The notes below the pieces were generated by a model. The model was not told where the DNA came from. It did not search any database and saw only the letters and a program-made list of their open reading frames with translations. Below are positions 10,420 to 21,395 of a stretch of 64,000 bases of DNA, piece by piece (position 1 is the stretch's first letter; every line of letters starts with the position of its first letter). Location of the stretch: assembly GCF_029846635.1 (NCBI RefSeq), contig NZ_JARVTG010000001.1, positions 3,676,001 to 3,740,000 on the forward strand, in the 5' to 3' direction. The position numbers and the translations under genes were made by a program. Origin of the DNA: Pokkaliibacter sp. MBI-7 (GTDB lineage: Bacteria > Pseudomonadota > Gammaproteobacteria > Pseudomonadales > Balneatricaceae).

Positions 10420-11376
10420 ATGGAGCTTATTCGAGGCCTGCACAATCTGAAGCCGAGGCACCAAGGCTGTGTCGCGACAATCGGCAATTTTGATGGTGTC
10501 CATCTTGGGCATGTCAAAGTGCTGTCGCAGGTGAGGGCCGCTGGCGAGCGTTTCGGTTGCCCTACGCTGGCTATTATCTTTGAGCCGCAGCCAAGGGAGT
10601 TTTTTGATATTGCCTCTGCGCCACCGCGGATTACCCGTCTACGCGACAAAGTGCGCTATTTGCAGGAAGCGGGTATCGATGCGGTATTGTGTCTGCCCTT
10701 CAATGACAAGTTACGTTCTTTGCCCGCGCTGGCGTTTGTGAACGCGGTGCTGCTGGAAGGGTTGCGAGTACGCCATTTTGTGGTGGGTGATGACTTCCGT
10801 TTTGGCTGTGATCGGGCGGGGGATTTCACACTGTTGCAGCAAATTGGTGCTACCTGTGGCTTTGTGGTGGAAAATACCCACACTTTCAGCCTGCATGGTG
10901 CGAGAGTGAGTAGCTCCAGAATTCGTGAGTTGCTTGCAGATGCACAACTGGCACGGGCGGAGAAAATGCTCGGGCGTTCCTATGCGATCAGTGGCAGGGT
11001 GGAGTATGGCCAGCAACTGGGGCGTACTATCGGTGTGCCAACGGCCAATATCTCCCTGCGTGGTAAGCAGCCTGCGTTGCGTGGCGTATTTGCGGTGGAG
11101 GTTCTGGGGCTTGGCGGCCTGCCAATGCCGGCAGTTGCCAATATTGGTATGCGCCCAACCGTGAAGGGTATCAAGCCCAATCTTGAAGTTCATCTGCTGG
11201 ACTATTCCGGCAATCTCTATGGTCAGCACATCGATGTTGTGTTTCGCCATTATATTCGTGCCGAGCAGCGCTTCCCTGATCTGCAGGCACTGACGACACA
11301 GATCCATCTTGATATTGCTCATGCGCGCAACTGGTTTGAGCGTCGTGAGGCAGCTGACGAGACTTATTCAGCCTGA
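10420..11376 (+). CDS. ribF: Bifunctional riboflavin kinase/FAD synthetase
   Basis: 318 residues from the ATG at 10420, giving MELIRGLHNLKPRH like other RibF proteins; a frame opening 30 bases earlier adds residues not found in the family. RibF makes FMN and then FAD. The N-terminal FAD synthetase domain has the nucleotidyltransferase motif GNFDGVHLGH (about 22-31) and SSSRIRELL; the C-terminal flavokinase domain has GRTIGVPTANI and the GMRPT-like motif. A TATAAT hexamer near 10370 could be its promoter. ileS starts 12 bases after the stop. Confidence 0.96.
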   Translation: MELIRGLHNLKPRHQGCVATIGNFDGVHLGHVKVLSQVRAAGERFGCPTLAIIFEPQPREFFDIASAPPRITRLRDKVRYLQEAGIDAVLCLPFNDKLRSLPALAFVNAVLLEGLRVRHFVVGDDFRFGCDRAGDFTLLQQIGATCGFVVENTHTFSLHGARVSSSRIRELLADAQLARAEKMLGRSYAISGRVEYGQQLGRTIGVPTANISLRGKQPALRGVFAVEVLGLGGLPMPAVANIGMRPTVKGIKPNLEVHLLDYSGNLYGQHIDVVFRHYIRAEQRFPDLQALTTQIHLDIAHARNWFERREAADETYSA

Positions 11377-11388
11377 GTGAAGAACCCA

Positions 11389-14259
11389 ATGACCGACTAT
11401 AAAAGCACACTGAATCTGCCGGAAACGGCATTCCCGATGAAAGCGGGGCTGCCACAGCGCGAGCCTGAGATGCTGGCGCGCTGGAAAGAAATTGATCTTT
11501 ACCAGAAGATTCGCGAAGTGAGCCAAGGTCGCAAGCGCTTTATTCTGCATGATGGCCCGCCCTATGCGAATGGCAGCATCCATATCGGCCATGCGGTCAA
11601 TAAAATCCTGAAAGATATCATTATCAAGTCTCGCACCATGATGGGTTTTGATGCGCCTTATGTGCCGGGCTGGGACTGTCATGGTCTGCCCATTGAGCAC
11701 AAGGTGGAGACGAGCAAGCACAAGGTCAAGGCTGAAGACGGCAGCACTATTGAAGTATCTGGCAAGCTGTTATCACCCGATGCTGTGCGTGAGCAATGTC
11801 GGCTCTACGCTGCAGAGCAGATCGAAGGTCAGATGCAGGATTTTATTCGCCTTGGGGTTCAGGGTGAGTGGAGCAATCCCTACAAGACCATGAGCTTTGC
11901 TAACGAGGCGGGCGAGATTCGGGCGCTGGCTCGTATCGTGGAAAAAGGCTTTGTCTTCAAGGGGTTGAAACCTGTTAACTGGTGCTTTGACTGTGGATCT
12001 GCGCTAGCAGAGGCCGAAGTAGAGTACGCAGACAAAAAGTCTCCTGCTATCGATGTTGGTTTTGTGTGTGCTGAGCCTGCAAAACTCATCACTGCCTTTG
12101 GTCTGAAAGAATTGACCAAGCCAGTGCAGGCGGTTATCTGGACGACCACGCCATGGACTATTCCTGCCAACCAGGCACTGAATGCGCATCCTGAGCATCG
12201 GTATGCGCTGGTGGATGTGGGTGACAAGTATCTGCTATTGGCTGTTGAGCTGGTTGAGAGCTGCCTGCAGCGCTATGGTCTGGAAGGTAAGGTGGTTGCC
12301 AGTTGTGCTGGTGAGGCGCTGGAGCTGATCAAGTTTAGCCACCCCTTCTATGAGCGCTACTCGCCTATGTATCTGGCTGATTATGTTGCTGTTGATGCGG
12401 GTACCGGCATTGTGCATTCTGCGCCGGCTTATGGTGAAGATGACTTCCATTCCTGTAAGCGTTACGGCATGGAGAATGATCAGATTCTCAGTCCGGTGCA
12501 GGGCAATGGTGTCTATGTGGATTCGCTGCCCTTCTTTGGTGGCATGATGATTTGGAAGGCTAATCCTGTCATCGTTGAAAAGTTGCAGGAAGTCGGCGCT
12601 CTGTTGGCTCACAGTGCTATCAATCACAGTTACATGCACTGCTGGCGTCACAAGACTCCGGTTATCTACCGTGCTACGGCGCAGTGGTTCGTGGGGATGG
12701 ATGTTCAGCCTGAGTCTGGAGCTACCCTGCGTACTCGTGCACTGGATGCGATCGAGCAAACTCAGTTTGTTCCCGCCTGGGGTAAGCCACGTCTGCAGAG
12801 CATGATTGCCAACCGTCCTGACTGGTGTATCTCCCGTCAGCGGAACTGGGGGGTGCCCATTCCCTTGTTCCTTCATAAGGAGAGCGGAGAGCTTCATCCT
12901 CGTACCGTAGAGTTGATGGAGGAGGTGGCAAAACGTGTCGAGCAGGAAGGTATCGAAGCCTGGTTTAAACTGGATGCGGTTGAGCTGTTGGGCGAGGAAG
13001 CCGGCCAATACGATAAGATCTCTGATACGCTGGATGTGTGGTTCGATTCAGGTACCACACACTGGCACGTGCTGCGTGGCTCGCATGGTCTGGGTCATGA
13101 TCATGGCCCCCGTGCAGATCTCTATCTGGAAGGGTCTGATCAGCATCGTGGCTGGTTCCATTCCTCCTTGCTGACGGGATGTGCGATTGATGGGCATGCC
13201 CCCTACAAAGCGTTGCTGACTCACGGATTCACAGTGGATCAGGAAGGTCGCAAAATGTCCAAGTCTCTGGGCAATGTAGTGGTGCCTCAGACGGTGATGA
13301 GTACCTATGGTGCGGATATTCTGCGTCTGTGGGTGTCTGCAACGGATTATAGCGGCGACATGGCCGTTTCGGATGAAATTCTGAAGCGTACAGCCGACAC
13401 CTATCGCCGTATTCGTAATACCGCGCGTTTTCTTCTGGCAAACCTGAATGGTTTTGTTCCTGAGCAGCACCTGGTCGCTCCGGAGTCGATGCTGGCATTG
13501 GATCGCTGGGTGGTTGACCGTGCAGCACAGCTGCAGGACGAGATCAGCCAAGCCTATGAACAGTATCAGTTCCTCACTATCTATCAGAAAGTGCACCACT
13601 TCTGCTCGTTGGATCTTGGTTCTTTCTATCTGGATGTGATCAAGGATCGTCAGTACACCACTCAGCAGGACAGTCTGGCACGCCGTTCGGCACAAACAGC
13701 GATGTACCATCTGGTGGAGGCGCTTGTGCGCTGGGTTGCACCTATCCTGAGTTTCACCGCAGAGGAAATCTGGCTGACTATGCCAGGGAAACGTGCAGAG
13801 TCTGTGCACCTTGAAACCTGGTATCAGGGCCTGTTCCGTCTCAACGCGGGGGATGTTATCACTCCGGCTTATTGGGAGCTGATACTGGAGGCCAAGCAGG
13901 CCGTCAACAAGGAGCTGGAGAACAAGCGTAATGCTGGCGTGATCAAGAATGGTCTGGCTGCTGAAGTGGCATTGTTCTGTGAAGGTGATTTGTTTGTGGC
14001 GCTGTCTGCTCTCGGTGAGGAGCTGCGTTTCGTTACTCTGACCTCGGCTGCTGCTGTACATGCGGTGTCTGCTGCTGAGGGAGCAGAGCCCAGTGAAATG
14101 GAAGGGTTGCTGATTTCCGTCACAGCGTCTGAATACAAGAAGTGCGGTCGTTGCTGGCATCATCGCCCGGACGTTGGCTTGCATCAGGGGCATGATGATC
14201 TGTGTGGGCGTTGTGTAGAAAACGTAGCCGGCGAAGGCGAGCGACGCCTCTTTGCCTGA
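11389..14259 (+). CDS. ileS: Isoleucyl-tRNA synthetase
   Basis: 956 residues from ATG 11389 ([25 protein letters not shown], matching the family; a GTG 12 bases earlier abuts the ribF stop). Class Ia synthetase: HIGH motif in GSIHIGH (about 62-68), KMSKS at about 621-625, and the CP1 editing domain between them. The C-terminal zinc finger (CGRCWHH ... CGRCVENV, about 919-942) is complete, so this is the bacterial IleS1 type, not the mupirocin-resistant IleS2 type. ribF, ileS, lspA and fkpB are in one run. Confidence 0.98.
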   Translation: MTDYKSTLNLPETAFPMKAGLPQREPEMLARWKEIDLYQKIREVSQGRKRFILHDGPPYANGSIHIGHAVNKILKDIIIKSRTMMGFDAPYVPGWDCHGLPIEHKVETSKHKVKAEDGSTIEVSGKLLSPDAVREQCRLYAAEQIEGQMQDFIRLGVQGEWSNPYKTMSFANEAGEIRALARIVEKGFVFKGLKPVNWCFDCGSALAEAEVEYADKKSPAIDVGFVCAEPAKLITAFGLKELTKPVQAVIWTTTPWTIPANQALNAHPEHRYALVDVGDKYLLLAVELVESCLQRYGLEGKVVASCAGEALELIKFSHPFYERYSPMYLADYVAVDAGTGIVHSAPAYGEDDFHSCKRYGMENDQILSPVQGNGVYVDSLPFFGGMMIWKANPVIVEKLQEVGALLAHSAINHSYMHCWRHKTPVIYRATAQWFVGMDVQPESGATLRTRALDAIEQTQFVPAWGKPRLQSMIANRPDWCISRQRNWGVPIPLFLHKESGELHPRTVELMEEVAKRVEQEGIEAWFKLDAVELLGEEAGQYDKISDTLDVWFDSGTTHWHVLRGSHGLGHDHGPRADLYLEGSDQHRGWFHSSLLTGCAIDGHAPYKALLTHGFTVDQEGRKMSKSLGNVVVPQTVMSTYGADILRLWVSATDYSGDMAVSDEILKRTADTYRRIRNTARFLLANLNGFVPEQHLVAPESMLALDRWVVDRAAQLQDEISQAYEQYQFLTIYQKVHHFCSLDLGSFYLDVIKDRQYTTQQDSLARRSAQTAMYHLVEALVRWVAPILSFTAEEIWLTMPGKRAESVHLETWYQGLFRLNAGDVITPAYWELILEAKQAVNKELENKRNAGVIKNGLAAEVALFCEGDLFVALSALGEELRFVTLTSAAAVHAVSAAEGAEPSEMEGLLISVTASEYKKCGRCWHHRPDVGLHQGHDDLCGRCVENVAGEGERRLFA

Positions 14260-14312
14260 TGGCTGGGTGAGCGTGTGCAGGTGATTGTTAATCGTAGAAT
14301 GAGTCACGCAAT

Positions 14313-14825
14313 ATGTTGAGTCTTCCCGAGGGCTATCACCTGCGCAATTTGCGCTGGCTGTGGCTGATGGTGTTGGTGGTGGTGCTGGATTTGGCGGCCA
14401 AAGCGTGGGTAAGCGAGACGCTTACCTACGCGCAGCCAGTCTATGTGCTGCCAGTATTTGATCTGACCCTGTTGCACAATACTGGAGCTGCATTCAGCTT
14501 TCTGGCTGCGGCGGGTGGCTGGCAGCGCTGGCTGTTTGCAGCCATCGCTGTCGTGGTGAGTGTTGTTATTCTGCTGTGGATGATGAAGCTTTCGTCAAAG
14601 CAGTATTGGCATGCTGTTGCCCTGGCCTTAATTTTGGGTGGAGCGCTGGGAAATTTGCATGATCGTATTCTGCTAGGTTACGTGGTTGATTTCCTGTCGT
14701 TCCATTACAACGGCTGGTTTTTCCCCGCATTCAATCTGGCTGATTCTGCAATCACTCTGGGTGCGTTGATGTTGATTCCCGATATGCTGGGTTTTAAAGG
14801 TGCGGGACAGCGCCAGCAGCATTGA
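14313..14825 (+). CDS. lspA: Lipoprotein signal peptidase II
   Basis: 170 residues with four transmembrane segments. This aspartyl protease cuts prolipoproteins before the lipid-modified Cys. The conserved blocks are LHNTGAAFSF (about 54-63), GNLHDR, VVDFLSF with catalytic Asp126, and FNLADSAITLG with Asp144. It lies 53 bp downstream of ileS, the classical ileS-lspA pairing. One client may be the lipoprotein encoded next to mrcB at 54306. Confidence 0.96.
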   Translation: MLSLPEGYHLRNLRWLWLMVLVVVLDLAAKAWVSETLTYAQPVYVLPVFDLTLLHNTGAAFSFLAAAGGWQRWLFAAIAVVVSVVILLWMMKLSSKQYWHAVALALILGGALGNLHDRILLGYVVDFLSFHYNGWFFPAFNLADSAITLGALMLIPDMLGFKGAGQRQQH

Positions 14826-14889
14826 GTAGGGATGGATAAGTCTGATAACTCTGCAGGTCTTATGCAGAGGGCTTGATGAGATGTGGTGA

Positions 14890-15339
14890 ATGCATACGAG
14901 TGATGTAGTAGTGGAAAGCCGGGCGAGAGTGACGTTGCATTTCTCGCTGACTCTGGTTGATGGGCAGATCATTGATTCCAACTTTGACAGGTCTCCTGCC
15001 TCCTTTGTGGTAGGGGATGGAAGCCTGCTTGAAGGGTTCGAGAGGAAGTTGCTCGGTCTGCAGGCTGGGCAGCGAGAAACCTTCGTGTTGTCCCCTGAAC
15101 ATGCGTTTGGTCAGTGGAATCCTGCCAATCTGCAGTATTTCAAACGCGAACAATTTCCTCAGGAGATGGTGATAGAGCCGGGCGAGGTGATCTCGTTCAG
15201 TGATGCCATCAATAGCGAGTTGCCCGGTGTGGTGCAGGCTGTTGAGGGTGATAAGGTGACAGTGGACTTCAATCATCCGCTGGCCGGCAAAGATATACAC
15301 TTCACTGTGTATATTCTGCGGGTTGAACCTGCTGTCTGA
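14890..15339 (+). CDS. fkpB: FKBP-type peptidyl-prolyl isomerase, SlpA/FkpB type
   Basis: 149 residues. It carries the short FKBP core with an insert-in-flap domain as in SlpA: VTLHFSLTLVDGQIIDS at the start, then LLEGFERKLLGLQAGQR and a FGQWNP segment. Its position straight after lspA is the known ileS-lspA-fkpB order. In pseudomonads ispH usually follows, but here the next gene is smpB on the other strand, so that operon has been shortened or rearranged. Confidence 0.9.
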   Translation: MHTSDVVVESRARVTLHFSLTLVDGQIIDSNFDRSPASFVVGDGSLLEGFERKLLGLQAGQRETFVLSPEHAFGQWNPANLQYFKREQFPQEMVIEPGEVISFSDAINSELPGVVQAVEGDKVTVDFNHPLAGKDIHFTVYILRVEPAV

Positions 15340-15356
15340 TCGCAGTGGCTATAAAA

Positions 15357-15390
15357 GGGCTGCCTGTGCCGAGTGCAAGCCGCCCATTTT
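15357..15390. terminator. Probable terminator between fkpB and smpB
   Basis: The imperfect hairpin GGGCTGCCTG ... CAAGCCGCCC (15357-15385) is followed by ATTTTC on the plus strand and lies between convergent genes. Two mismatches weaken it. Confidence 0.45.
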
Positions 15391-15408
15391 CTCTGATGCT
15401 CTGACAAG

Positions 15409-15885
15409 TTACTTATCGTGTTTCATCAGGCGCTCTTTCTGACGCGCCCAGTCTCTGTCCTTCTCAGCGTCACGCTTGTCATAGAGTTTTTTGCCTTTTA
15501 CCAGGGCGATGTCGCACTTCACCAGGTGGCCTTTCCAATACAGGGCCAATGGAACGCATGTGTATCCTTTCTGTGCAATAGCCTCTTCCAGTTCGCGAAT
15601 CTGATTGCCGTGCAGTAATAACTTGCGCTCACGAGTGGGGTTGCATACGACGTGTGATGAGGCGGACAGCAGAGGTGATATATGAGTGCCTACCAGTGAT
15701 ACCTCACCATCTTTGACCAATACATAGGTGTCGTTGAGGCTGCCGCGTCCGGCTCGCAGGCTTTTGACTTCCCAGCCCATCAAGGCGATGCCTGCCTCGT
15801 AGCGCTGTTCAATGTGGTAGTCGTGGCGGGCGCGTTTGTTTTGCGCAATGGTGTTGTCGGATGACGACTTTTTCTTCTTGCTCAT
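15409..15885 (-). CDS. smpB: SsrA-binding protein SmpB
   Basis: 158 residues. SmpB delivers tmRNA to stalled ribosomes for trans-translation. The N-terminal [23 protein letters not shown], the central [14 protein letters not shown] and the C-terminal basic tail ([17 protein letters not shown]) match the family. The tmRNA gene itself (ssrA) was not seen in this window. Start at 15885 gives MSKKKKSS, a typical lysine-rich beginning. Confidence 0.97.
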   Translation of the reverse strand: MSKKKKSSSDNTIAQNKRARHDYHIEQRYEAGIALMGWEVKSLRAGRGSLNDTYVLVKDGEVSLVGTHISPLLSASSHVVCNPTRERKLLLHGNQIRELEEAIAQKGYTCVPLALYWKGHLVKCDIALVKGKKLYDKRDAEKDRDWARQKERLMKHDK

Positions 15886-16037
15886 GATCTCGTTCTCGGC
15901 GCCGCTGCACAGGCTGTTATCGCGGATGGGTTGAAGCGAATACAGTGCGTTGGCAGGTTATCTTCCTTGCAAGGTCGCACATTATGCGGAAAAAGCCCGG
16001 CATATTGAAGTCTGAGGCAAAGTGAAGCCTAAAGCGG

Positions 16038-16066
16038 TAGACAGTTCACAAGTGGATGTTTATCAT
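16038..16066 (+). promoter_or_regulatory. Candidate sigma-70 promoter of carAB
   Basis: TAGACA (16038-16043), 17-base spacer, TATCAT (16061-16066); each hexamer has 5 of 6 consensus bases. Transcription from about 16073 would give a leader of about 255 bases that contains the Arg-rich frame and terminator described next. Confidence 0.5.
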
Positions 16067-16153
16067 ACGCAAGATTTAGCTGCCCCAGATTGGGGCGGTC
16101 TGCTGCAGTGGGGATGTTTTCCCGATCTTTGTCCAAATTGTCGCTCCGGTAGT

Positions 16154-16204
16154 ATGCCGTTTTGCCGGGCTCAGCGATTAGACAGAAGGTTTGCCGCAAG
16201 ATGA
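16154..16204 (+). CDS. Candidate arginine-rich leader peptide of carAB
   Basis: A 16-codon frame ([16 protein letters not shown]) starts at ATG 16154 and ends with TGA at 16202-16204, 13 bases before the left arm of a strong intrinsic terminator. Five of its 16 residues are Arg, encoded by CGG, CGA, AGA, AGG and AGA, all usually rare codons in gammaproteobacteria. Carbamoyl phosphate synthetase feeds arginine and pyrimidine synthesis, so an Arg-sensing leader makes sense. The ribosome binding site is weak (GGT about 4 bases upstream), and the frame is open further upstream, which leaves the start uncertain. Confidence 0.45.
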   Translation: MPFCRAQRLDRRFAAR

Positions 16205-16216
16205 CGGATTCGATGC

Positions 16217-16254
16217 AAAGCGAGATGTGACGACGGTTTCATCTCGCTTTTTTG
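16217..16254 (+). terminator. Intrinsic terminator/attenuator in the carAB leader
   Basis: AAAGCGAGATG (16217-16227) pairs perfectly with CATCTCGCTTT (16240-16250) around a 12-base loop, followed by a T-run to 16253. It lies 75 bases upstream of the carA start and downstream of the candidate promoter, so it can only serve as an attenuator of carAB or as a barrier to upstream transcription. The upstream segment AGCGATTAG resembles its left arm and could in principle compete for the right arm. Confidence 0.75.
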
Positions 16255-16328
16255 CAACTGTCGTTGCGACAACCTGCCAGCATAATATCGACCACCACTA
16301 CACATTGCGCTCATGCCGGGAGGTTACA

Positions 16329-17465
16329 TTGTTTAAGCCAGCCATTCTTGCCCTTGAAGATGGCACAGTGTTCCGGGGGGTTGCGATTGGCGCGGATGGC
16401 CAGTCGGTCGGAGAAGTCGTTTTTAACACCTCTATGACCGGTTATCAAGAAATCCTGACAGATCCTTCCTACGCTCGCCAAATTGTCACCCTCACTTATC
16501 CACATATCGGTAATACCGGTACCAACTCAGAAGACGAAGAGTCTGGCCAGATTTATGCGGCCGGCCTGGTGATCCGCGACTTGCCTCTTGTTGCCAGCAA
16601 CTTCCGAAATCAGGAAGCGTTGGATGCCTATCTGCGTGAGCGCAATATCCTGGGTATCGCTGATATCGATACGCGCAAACTGACACGTATTCTGCGTGAG
16701 AAAGGCGCCCAGAATGGTTGCCTGATGGCGGGTGACAGTATTGATGAAGAGGCGGCAATTGCCGCTGCCCGTGCATTCCCGGGTCTGAAGGGAATGGATC
16801 TCGCCAAAGAGGTCACTGTCTCTGATGCCTACAGCTGGAACGAAGGTGTATGGAAGCTGGGTGAAGGTCATCAGCAGCCAGACGCACAACCTTTCCACGT
16901 TGTTGCTTATGACTATGGCGTCAAGCGCAATATCTTGCGCATGCTTGCCCAGCGCGGCTGCCGCTTGACGGTCGTGCCAGCCAAAACCCCCGCTGCTGAT
17001 GTGCTGGCGATGAATCCCGATGGCGTTTTTCTGTCCAATGGTCCCGGTGATCCCGAGCCTTGTGACTACGCGATCGATGCTATTCGCACCATCCTTGCTG
17101 CCAGAATTCCCGTGTTTGGTATCTGTCTTGGACATCAGCTTCTGGCGCTGGCCAGCGGTGCACAGACGTTGAAGATGAAGTTTGGCCATCACGGTGGTAA
17201 CCATCCAGTGCAGGATCTGGATAGCAAAGTGGTCATGATTACCAGTCAGAACCATGGTTTTGCGGTGGATGAGGCAACGCTGCCATCCAATGTTCGCGCA
17301 ACGCATAAATCCTTGTTCGATGGTTCTCTGCAGGGCATTGAGCGTACTGATTGTGTTGCCTTCAGTTTTCAGGGTCATCCGGAAGCAAGCCCGGGGCCTC
17401 ATGATGTGGCTCCGCTCTTTGATCGCTTTATCAAAGAAATCGAAGCCTATCGGGCGCAGCGCTGA
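16329..17465 (+). CDS. carA: Carbamoyl-phosphate synthase, small (glutaminase) subunit
   Basis: 378 residues from a TTG start at 16329. The family begins (M)[11 protein letters not shown]; here the only codon that fits is TTG, and GGGAGG lies 5 bases upstream. The frame stays open to 16191 but that part has no family similarity. CarA hydrolyses glutamine and channels ammonia to CarB; the class I amidotransferase triad is seen as GICLGHQ (nucleophile Cys) and the His/Glu of [10 protein letters not shown]. The gene follows a long leader with an attenuator-like hairpin. carB starts 66 bp downstream. Confidence 0.96.
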   Translation: MFKPAILALEDGTVFRGVAIGADGQSVGEVVFNTSMTGYQEILTDPSYARQIVTLTYPHIGNTGTNSEDEESGQIYAAGLVIRDLPLVASNFRNQEALDAYLRERNILGIADIDTRKLTRILREKGAQNGCLMAGDSIDEEAAIAAARAFPGLKGMDLAKEVTVSDAYSWNEGVWKLGEGHQQPDAQPFHVVAYDYGVKRNILRMLAQRGCRLTVVPAKTPAADVLAMNPDGVFLSNGPGDPEPCDYAIDAIRTILAARIPVFGICLGHQLLALASGAQTLKMKFGHHGGNHPVQDLDSKVVMITSQNHGFAVDEATLPSNVRATHKSLFDGSLQGIERTDCVAFSFQGHPEASPGPHDVAPLFDRFIKEIEAYRAQR

Positions 17466-17531
17466 GTTAGGCGCCAAGGTGGCTGCCTGTAAGGCAGCCT
17501 TACTGAACCTGCTTGCTTGCGGTAGAGAGAA

Positions 17532-20500
17532 ATGCCAAAACGTACAGACATTAAAAGTATTTTGATCATTGGTGCTGGCCCGATTGTCATCGGCCAGGCC
17601 TGTGAGTTTGACTATTCCGGTGCTCAGGCCTGTAAGGCGCTGCGCGAGGAGGGTTACCGGGTTATTCTGGTTAACTCCAACCCTGCTACCATCATGACTG
17701 ATCCGGCAATGGCTGATGCCACTTACATTGAGCCGATTCAGTGGGATACCGTAGCCAAAATTATCGAGAAAGAGCGTCCTGACGCCATCCTGCCAACCAT
17801 GGGAGGGCAGACTGCCCTGAACTGCGCTTTGGATCTGGAGCGTCATGGTGTTCTGGCGAAGTTTGGTGTGGAAATGATCGGTGCGAATGCCGATACCATT
17901 GATAAGGCAGAAAACCGTGACCGCTTTGATGTGGCCATGAAGAAAATTGGGCTGGAGTGTCCGCGTGCTTCCATTGCGCATAGCATGGAAGAAGCCTGGA
18001 AGGTTCAGGCTGATATCGGCTTCCCCTGCATTATTCGTCCATCCTTCACTATGGGCGGCTCGGGTGGTGGGATTGCCTACAACCGTGAAGAGTTTGAAGA
18101 GATCTGTACTCGTGGTCTGGACCTTTCTCCGACCAGTGAGCTACTGATCGATGAATCTCTGATTGGCTGGAAAGAATATGAGATGGAAGTTGTTCGTGAC
18201 AAAAACGACAACTGCATCATTATCTGTGCGATCGAAAACTTTGACGCGATGGGCGTGCATACAGGTGACTCAATCACTGTTGCGCCTGCACAGACATTAA
18301 CTGACAAAGAATACCAGATCATGCGTAATGCCTCGCTGGCAGTGTTGCGTGAGATTGGTGTTGAAACCGGTGGCTCCAACGTGCAGTTCGGTATTGATCC
18401 GAAAACTGGACGTATGGTTGTGATCGAGATGAATCCTCGTGTATCTCGCTCATCGGCACTTGCTTCCAAAGCGACGGGCTTCCCTATTGCTAAGGTCGCA
18501 GCCAAACTGGCTGTGGGCTATACCCTGGATGAGTTGCAGAACGACATTACTGGTGGCCGTACTCCGGCGTCGTTCGAGCCATCGATCGACTATGTTGTCA
18601 CCAAGGTGCCCCGTTTTACTTTTGAAAAATTCCCTCAGGCCAATGATCGTCTGACTACACAGATGAAATCTGTGGGTGAGGTCATGGCTATTGGCCGTAC
18701 CTTCCAGGAGTCATTGCAGAAGGCGCTGCGTGGTCTGGAAGTGGGTAAAACCGGTCTTAATCCTATAGCCGATCTGAATGATCCAGAGATCAAGGATACG
18801 CTGGTGCGTGAGCTGACTCTGCCCGGGGCTGATCGTATCTGGTTCCTGGCAGATGCGTTCCGTTATGGCATGAGCATCGAGGAATGCTACAAGCTGTCCG
18901 GTATCGATCCCTGGTTCCTGGTGCAGGTTAAAGATCTGGTTGATGAAGAAGATCGAATTCACAAGCTGGCTATTGCTGACCTTGATAAAGACAGCCTGTT
19001 CCGCATCAAACGCAAAGGGTTCTCGGATGCTCGCCTGGCGGAACTGCTGGGTGTAAGTGAGAAAGAATTCCGCAAGCGTCGTTGGGCTCTGGATATTCAT
19101 CCTGTCTATAAGCGTGTCGATACCTGCGCTGCCGAGTTTTCTACTGATACTGCCTATATGTACTCGACCTATGAGGAAGAGTGTGAGGCTAACCCGTCTG
19201 CGCGTGACAAGATCATGGTGCTGGGTGGTGGTCCTAACCGCATCGGCCAGGGTATCGAGTTTGACTACTGCTGCGTCCATGCAGCGCTGGCCATGCGCGA
19301 AGATGGTTACGAGACCATTATGGTTAACTGTAACCCTGAAACCGTTTCTACGGATTATGATACCTCGGACCGTCTGTATTTCGAGCCGGTTACCCTTGAG
19401 GATGTATTGGAAATCGTTCAGGTTGAAAAGCCCAAAGGGGTAATTGTTCAGTTCGGTGGACAGACCCCTTTGAAGCTCGCGGTAGCACTGGAAGAGGCGG
19501 GTGTACCCATTATTGGTACAACCCCGGATGCCATTGATCGTGCTGAAGATCGTGAGCGTTTCCAGCAGATGCTGCAGAAATTGCAGTTGAAGCAGCCAGC
19601 AAACGCTACTGTGCGCAGTATCGAAGAGGCGGTGCGTTGTGCTGAGCAGATTGGCTATCCTCTGGTCGTCCGCCCGTCTTATGTACTGGGTGGTCGGGCA
19701 ATGGAAATTGTCCACAAGGAAGATGAGCTGCGTCGTTACATGACCTATGCGGTTAAGGTGTCCAACGATGCGCCTGTGTTGCTTGATCGTTTCCTGCACA
19801 ATGCTATTGAGGTGGACATCGACGCGGTAGCGGATGGTCAGCAGGTCGTTATCGGTGCCATCATGCAGCATATTGAACAGTGTGGTGTTCACTCTGGTGA
19901 CTCTGCCTGTTCCTTGCCACCTTACAGTTTGCCTGCTGATGTTCAGGACCAGATGCGTGAGCAGGTCAAGAAAATGGCAATCGAACTGGGTGTTGTTGGC
20001 TTGATGAATGTGCAGTTGGCCTGGCAGGATGGCGAAATTTACGTCATCGAGGTGAATCCTCGCGCTTCGCGTACTGTTCCCTTTGTATCCAAGTGCATTG
20101 GGCAGTCTCTGGCGAAAGTGGCTGCGCGCGCTATGGCGGGCAGTTCGTTGGAGCAGCAGGCATTCACCAAAGAAATCGTACCTCCTTACTATGCAGTAAA
20201 AGAAGCGGTATTCCCGTTTGCTAAGTTCCAGGGTGTTGACCCCATTCTTAGCCCTGAGATGAAGTCTACCGGCGAAGTTATGGGTGTCGGTGACAGCTTC
20301 TCCGAGGCGTTTGCCAAGGCCAGTCTGGGAGCGGGTGAAAAGCTGCCTCGTCCAGGTAAAGCCTTTATCAGTGTGCGCGATGCTGATAAGCCCGCTGCCA
20401 TTGCATTGGCGCATGAACTGGTGAAGCAAGGCTTCAGCCTGATTGCTACCAGCGGTACGCATCGTGCTTTGGTAGAAGCAGGGATTAGCGCCGAGTATGT

Positions 20501-20753
20501 GAGTAAGGTGACGGAAGGTCGTCCGAATATTGTGGACATGATCAAAAATGAAGAAGTCGCGTATGTGATCAATACCACAGAAGGACGTCAGGCGATTGAA
20601 GATTCATCCCTGATTCGTCGTTCGGCACTGCGCTACAAGGTTCCTTACACTACTACGGTTGCCGGAGCGCACGCTGTTTGCATGGCACTTGGTTTTGGTG
20701 AGCTTAGTCAGGTTCGTCGTCTACAGGATTTGCATGCAGGAATTAGCGAATGA
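17532..20753 (+). CDS. carB: Carbamoyl-phosphate synthase, large subunit
   Basis: 1073 residues, full length. It uses two ATP to make carbamoyl phosphate from bicarbonate and CarA-derived ammonia. The duplicated ATP-grasp halves are seen: [19 protein letters not shown] near the N-terminus and [18 protein letters not shown] near residue 560, each with its own ATP site, followed by an MGS-like allosteric domain (about 935-1073, with [11 protein letters not shown]). The stop overlaps the greA start as ATGA, so greA is translationally linked. Confidence 0.98.
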   Translation: MPKRTDIKSILIIGAGPIVIGQACEFDYSGAQACKALREEGYRVILVNSNPATIMTDPAMADATYIEPIQWDTVAKIIEKERPDAILPTMGGQTALNCALDLERHGVLAKFGVEMIGANADTIDKAENRDRFDVAMKKIGLECPRASIAHSMEEAWKVQADIGFPCIIRPSFTMGGSGGGIAYNREEFEEICTRGLDLSPTSELLIDESLIGWKEYEMEVVRDKNDNCIIICAIENFDAMGVHTGDSITVAPAQTLTDKEYQIMRNASLAVLREIGVETGGSNVQFGIDPKTGRMVVIEMNPRVSRSSALASKATGFPIAKVAAKLAVGYTLDELQNDITGGRTPASFEPSIDYVVTKVPRFTFEKFPQANDRLTTQMKSVGEVMAIGRTFQESLQKALRGLEVGKTGLNPIADLNDPEIKDTLVRELTLPGADRIWFLADAFRYGMSIEECYKLSGIDPWFLVQVKDLVDEEDRIHKLAIADLDKDSLFRIKRKGFSDARLAELLGVSEKEFRKRRWALDIHPVYKRVDTCAAEFSTDTAYMYSTYEEECEANPSARDKIMVLGGGPNRIGQGIEFDYCCVHAALAMREDGYETIMVNCNPETVSTDYDTSDRLYFEPVTLEDVLEIVQVEKPKGVIVQFGGQTPLKLAVALEEAGVPIIGTTPDAIDRAEDRERFQQMLQKLQLKQPANATVRSIEEAVRCAEQIGYPLVVRPSYVLGGRAMEIVHKEDELRRYMTYAVKVSNDAPVLLDRFLHNAIEVDIDAVADGQQVVIGAIMQHIEQCGVHSGDSACSLPPYSLPADVQDQMREQVKKMAIELGVVGLMNVQLAWQDGEIYVIEVNPRASRTVPFVSKCIGQSLAKVAARAMAGSSLEQQAFTKEIVPPYYAVKEAVFPFAKFQGVDPILSPEMKSTGEVMGVGDSFSEAFAKASLGAGEKLPRPGKAFISVRDADKPAAIALAHELVKQGFSLIATSGTHRALVEAGISAEYVSKVTEGRPNIVDMIKNEEVAYVINTTEGRQAIEDSSLIRRSALRYKVPYTTTVAGAHAVCMALGFGELSQVRRLQDLHAGISE

Positions 20754-21229
20754 GTAGAATCCCAATGACAGTGAGAGGTGAACAGCAGCTGCGTGATGAG
20801 CTGCAACGCCTCAAGACCGTTGATCGTCCACGCATCATTGCTGCGATTGCAGAGGCGCGTGAGCATGGGGATCTTAAAGAGAATGCAGAATATCATGCTG
20901 CTCGTGAGCAGCAGGGGTTCTGTGAAGGGCGTATCAAAGAAATCGAAGCTAAATTGTCCAACGCGCAGATTATTGATGTCGGCAAGTTGCCCAATACTGG
21001 CAAGGTGATCTTTGGTACGACTGTTGAGCTGTTTAACATCGCCAGTGATGCTACCGTCACTTACTGTATCGTCGGTGACGATGAAGCTGATCTGAAAGTG
21101 GGTAAGATCTCGGTTAACTCCCCCATTGCTCGTGCCCTGATCGGCAAAGAGGAAGGCGAGGTTGTAGTGGTGCAAACACCAAATGGTGCGGTGGAGTATG
21201 AAGTGAGTGGCGTCGAGCATATCGTCTAA
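20750..21229 (+). CDS. greA: Transcription elongation factor GreA
   Basis: 159 residues, normal GreA length. GreA enters the RNA polymerase secondary channel and triggers cleavage of backtracked RNA. The N-terminal coiled coil (residues about 10-75) has the acidic tip signature [20 protein letters not shown]; the C-terminal FKBP-like domain ends [14 protein letters not shown]. The start at 20750 overlaps carB by four bases (ATGA), the same carAB-greA order as in Pseudomonas. An intrinsic terminator follows. Confidence 0.97.
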   Translation: MSRIPMTVRGEQQLRDELQRLKTVDRPRIIAAIAEAREHGDLKENAEYHAAREQQGFCEGRIKEIEAKLSNAQIIDVGKLPNTGKVIFGTTVELFNIASDATVTYCIVGDDEADLKVGKISVNSPIARALIGKEEGEVVVVQTPNGAVEYEVSGVEHIV

Positions 21230-21252
21230 GCTCAACAGGTATCTCTAGCGTA

Positions 21253-21287
21253 AAAAAAGCCCGCATTGACATCAATGCGGGCTTTTT
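21253..21287 (+). terminator. Strong intrinsic terminator after greA
   Basis: GCCCGCATTG and CAATGCGGGC form a 10-bp stem with a 4-base loop (about 21259-21282), flanked by an A-run and a T-run, so it could also stop transcription from the yhbY side. Confidence 0.9.
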
Positions 21288-21395
21288 TGTCTATCGATCT
21301 AGCGTTCACACATTTGCGAATGCGTCCGTCAAAACGGTAATTTTACTGCTGTGTGTCAGGGGGATCTCTGCAGATGATAGAGTTGAGCTGCTGGC

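Noticed and set aside
13048..14307. 419-codon open frame antisense to ileS
   Set aside because: It is the mirror of a firmly identified gene; the residue composition is shadow-like (many His, Gln, Thr, Ile) with no domain and no ribosome site.
16022..16204. 60-codon frame with GTG start in the carAB leader
   Set aside because: Its start lies upstream of the predicted transcription start; only the last 16 codons are kept as a leader-peptide candidate.
16527..17981. 484-codon open frame antisense to carA and the start of carB
   Set aside because: Reverse-strand shadow caused by codon usage; no recognisable domain.
18711..20462. 583-codon open frame antisense to carB
   Set aside because: The longest shadow frame in the window, but it shows no motif and carB on the other strand is certain.
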